Below are positions 7,119 to 8,890 of a stretch of DNA of 8,890 nucleotides, piece by piece. The stretch is taken from positions 1 to 8,890 of the forward strand of contig CAZPEM010000134.1 in NCBI GenBank assembly GCA_964585575.1, given 5' to 3'. Below the pieces are notes generated by a model. It saw only the letters and a list, made by a program, of their open reading frames with translations. It was not told the origin of the DNA and made no database searches. The first letter of the stretch is position 1. Every line of letters begins with the position of its first letter. The position numbers and the translations under genes are program-made. This stretch comes from UBA4655 sp964585575 (GTDB lineage Bacteria; Planctomycetota; Planctomycetia; Pirellulales; UBA1268).

Positions 7119-8703
7119 AATGCCGCCCGCGGACGCCCTCCACGATCCGCTCGATGCCGAGCGGGTTGGCATCCTGGAGGGCGGCTGGCAGCAGGGCATC
7201 GGGCACGTCCTGGTAGCAGACGGGGCGGATGAACCGCTCGAGCGCCGCGGTCCCCACGCTCGTGAACCGCGAGTCGCTCGTGGCCGGCCACGGGCCGCCG
7301 TGCTGCATCGCGTGACACACCTCGACGCCGGTGGGGAAGCCGTTGACGATCAGGCGGCCCGCCTTCTCGGCGAGCGTTTCCAGCAGATCGCCTGCCGCCA
7401 CGAGATCCTCCGCCGTGCCGTGGATCGTGGCCGTCAGCTGGCCGTCGAGATGGCGGGCCATCGTTCGCAGGTCGGCGGGCGACTTCACGACGATGACGAG
7501 ACTCCACGGCCCGAACACCTCCTCGGCCAGCCGCTCGTGGGCGAGGAAGGTCGCGCCGTCGGTCACGGCGACGAGTCCGGCCGCGTGCGTCTTCGTCGGG
7601 TCGGCCGCGATGGCGGCTTTCCCGAGGATCGCGGTGCCGGCGACGTTCAGCAGCGCCTCCCGCCCGTTCTCGAACGCGGCGCGGATGTCGGGGGAGAGCA
7701 TCGACCCCGGCGCGGCCGCCGCGATCGCCTCGGCGACCGCGGTCCGGAAGCCGGGAAGGTCGCCGCTCTCGACGGCGAACAGCAGGCCCGGCTTCGTGCA
7801 GAACTGCCCGACGCCGAGCGTCATCGACGCCACGAACGCCTTGGCGATCTCGGCGGGCCGCGTGGCGAGGGCCCCGGGCAGCACGAACACCGGATTGAGG
7901 CTGCTCATCTCCGCAAACACGGGAATCGGGTCGGGCCGGGCCGCGGCAACGTCGCACAGGGCCCGCCCCGCGGCCCGCGAGCCGGTGAAGCCCACGGCCC
8001 GGCAGGCCGGATGCCGCACGAGCGCGGTGCCGATCACGCTCCCTTCGCCGTGGAGCAGGGAAAACGTGCCGGGGGGCAGACCGCAGGTCTCGACGGCCCG
8101 CTGGATCACGCCGGCGACGAGTTCCGACGTGCCCGGATGCGCCCGATGGGCCTTCACCACGACCGGGTTCCCGGTGCACAGTGCGCTTGCCGTGTCGCCC
8201 CCGGCCACGGAAAACGCAAGCGGAAAATTGCTGCTTCCAAACACCACCACCGGCCCCAGCGGCCGCTTCAACCGCCGCAGGTCGGCCCGGGGCAGCGGCT
8301 GCCGATCGGGCTGGCGGCGATCGATTCGTGCATCAACCCACGATCCGTCGCGGGCGGCCGCGGCGAACAAGTGCAGCTGGCCGCAGGTGCGGGCCCGCTC
8401 GCCGACGAGCCGCGCGGGAGGCAGCGCGGTCTCGGCGCCGGCCCGCTCGATGAGCGCATCACCAAGCTCCATGAGCCCCGCGGCGATCGTCTCCAGAAAT
8501 TGCGCCCGGACCTCGCCGCTCGTGCCGCCGAAGACCGGCGCCGCCGCCGCCGCGGCGAGCATGGCCGCGTCGACGTCGGCGAGCGACGCGATCGAGAACC
8601 GGCCGGGCAGCTCGCGGCCATCGAGCGGGCTCGACGCCGTGAAGCCGCGGGCCGAGTCCCGCAGGGATCCGGCGATGAAATTGCTGCCGTGAGGGCTCGT
8701 CAT
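7117..8703 (-). CDS. Aldehyde dehydrogenase, alpha-ketoglutaric semialdehyde dehydrogenase type
   Basis: A 528-residue cytoplasmic NAD(P)+-dependent dehydrogenase, most likely oxidising 2-oxoglutarate semialdehyde (2,5-dioxovalerate) to 2-oxoglutarate, the last step of the non-phosphorylating pentose, aldaric-acid and hydroxyproline routes. Numbering from ATG 8703, the family landmarks are all present: FGSSNFPLAFSVAGGDTASA with the catalytic-site Asn159, VVVKAH with cofactor-contacting Lys184, the glycine motif GFTGS (238-242), general base Glu265 in FAEMSSLNP, and nucleophile Cys302 in GQFCTKPG. The FGSSNFP and GGDTASAL signatures and the length near 520-530 residues favour the KGSADH group over generic aldehyde dehydrogenases; a related fatty or aromatic aldehyde dehydrogenase remains possible. 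ATG 8703 is preferred over TTG 8706 because GGAG (8712-8715) sits 8 bases upstream of it. The gene is intact and converges with the propeller genes. It lies downstream of a partial membrane-protein gene on the same strand, which suggests a catabolic operon. Confidence 0.9.
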   Translation of the reverse strand: MTSPHGSNFIAGSLRDSARGFTASSPLDGRELPGRFSIASLADVDAAMLAAAAAAPVFGGTSGEVRAQFLETIAAGLMELGDALIERAGAETALPPARLVGERARTCGQLHLFAAAARDGSWVDARIDRRQPDRQPLPRADLRRLKRPLGPVVVFGSSNFPLAFSVAGGDTASALCTGNPVVVKAHRAHPGTSELVAGVIQRAVETCGLPPGTFSLLHGEGSVIGTALVRHPACRAVGFTGSRAAGRALCDVAAARPDPIPVFAEMSSLNPVFVLPGALATRPAEIAKAFVASMTLGVGQFCTKPGLLFAVESGDLPGFRTAVAEAIAAAAPGSMLSPDIRAAFENGREALLNVAGTAILGKAAIAADPTKTHAAGLVAVTDGATFLAHERLAEEVFGPWSLVIVVKSPADLRTMARHLDGQLTATIHGTAEDLVAAGDLLETLAEKAGRLIVNGFPTGVEVCHAMQHGGPWPATSDSRFTSVGTAALERFIRPVCYQDVPDALLPAALQDANPLGIERIVEGVRGRH

Positions 8704-8711
8704 CAAGCATG

Positions 8712-8715
8712 CTCC
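8712..8715 (-). promoter_or_regulatory. Ribosome-binding site of the aldehyde dehydrogenase
   Basis: On the minus strand GGAG ends 8 bases before ATG 8703 and 5 bases before TTG 8706. The spacing and the better codon favour ATG 8703 as the start. Confidence 0.55.
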
Positions 8716-8824
8716 GTTGGCGGCGACGATGTGCGGCGGACCGTCCGCCCGTCGTCACCGGGCTGCGGGCGGACAACCAGTGTAGCGGCAGCACGAGCGG
8801 CCGCCGGCACCGCCCCCACGGCAA

Positions 8825-8890
8825 TCACCGCAGCGGCCACACCACCGCCAGGCAGAGCGTCGCGATCAGGCCGACCGTGCCCTCGATGGC
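8825..8890 (-). CDS. C-terminal tail of a probable membrane protein (partial)
   Basis: The minus strand is open from the window edge (8890) to a TGA at 8825-8827, giving 21 residues: a short polar start (AIEGT) followed by a hydrophobic stretch VGLIATLCLAVVWPLR that would fit a last transmembrane helix with a terminal Arg. Nothing more of the gene is in the window, so the family cannot be assigned. It reads in the same direction as the dehydrogenase, with 121 bases between. A transporter for the substrate of the pathway would fit, but this is only inferred from position and hydrophobicity. Confidence 0.45.
   Translation of the reverse strand, partial: AIEGTVGLIATLCLAVVWPLR

Noticed and set aside
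7331..8692. A 453-codon plus-strand frame opposite the aldehyde dehydrogenase.
   Set aside because: The minus strand has all aldehyde dehydrogenase motifs; the opposite product is Ser/Ala/Arg/Pro-rich and motif-free.

Overview
The window is GC-rich DNA with strong G/C third-position bias, encoding secreted proteins of a kind I associate with Planctomycetes (Pirellula/Rhodopirellula-like bacteria): a secreted hydrolase with a C-terminal accessory domain, and very large PQQ-like beta-propeller proteins carrying a methyltransferase-like insert and a malectin-like C-terminus. The taxonomic call is an inference from gene content and composition. I see no rRNA, tRNA, CRISPR array, insertion sequence or phage gene.

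Layout. Positions 1-259 have no gene I can support. Positions 260-1897 (+) encode a probable exported alpha/beta-hydrolase-like protein. Positions 1898-2201 are mostly non-coding but hold an unidentified 66-codon open frame without a start codon (1966-2166), probably the tail of a lost gene. Positions 2202-5423 (+) encode a 1073-residue exported beta-propeller protein; its frame stays open upstream to 1911, but the signal peptide places the start at 2202. Positions 5518-7007 (+) are a decayed tandem paralogue of that protein. It keeps a good ribosome-binding site and signal peptide, but has TGA where the intact copy has TGG, and lacks about 1.7 kb of the middle, with a frame change at the junction. 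Positions 7117-8703 (-) encode an aldehyde dehydrogenase of the alpha-ketoglutaric semialdehyde dehydrogenase type, and 8825-8890 (-) is the apparent C-terminal tail of a membrane protein that would be co-transcribed upstream of it.

How the genes relate. The plus-strand genes form a block of exported proteins, possibly involved in binding or processing complex glycans or other polymers at the cell surface; the substrate cannot be read from the sequence. The minus-strand pair looks like part of a sugar-acid, pentose or hydroxyproline catabolic operon converging on 2-oxoglutarate. The two blocks converge at about 7008-7116, which holds a weak hairpin and a perfect 16-bp tandem repeat that runs into the dehydrogenase stop codon.

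The observations most worth following are the methyltransferase-like insert with no recognisable SAM-binding glycine loop inside the propeller protein, the conserved Cys/His-containing block shared by the intact and decayed copies, and the recent-looking decay of the second copy. I found no convincing new defence or mobile system.
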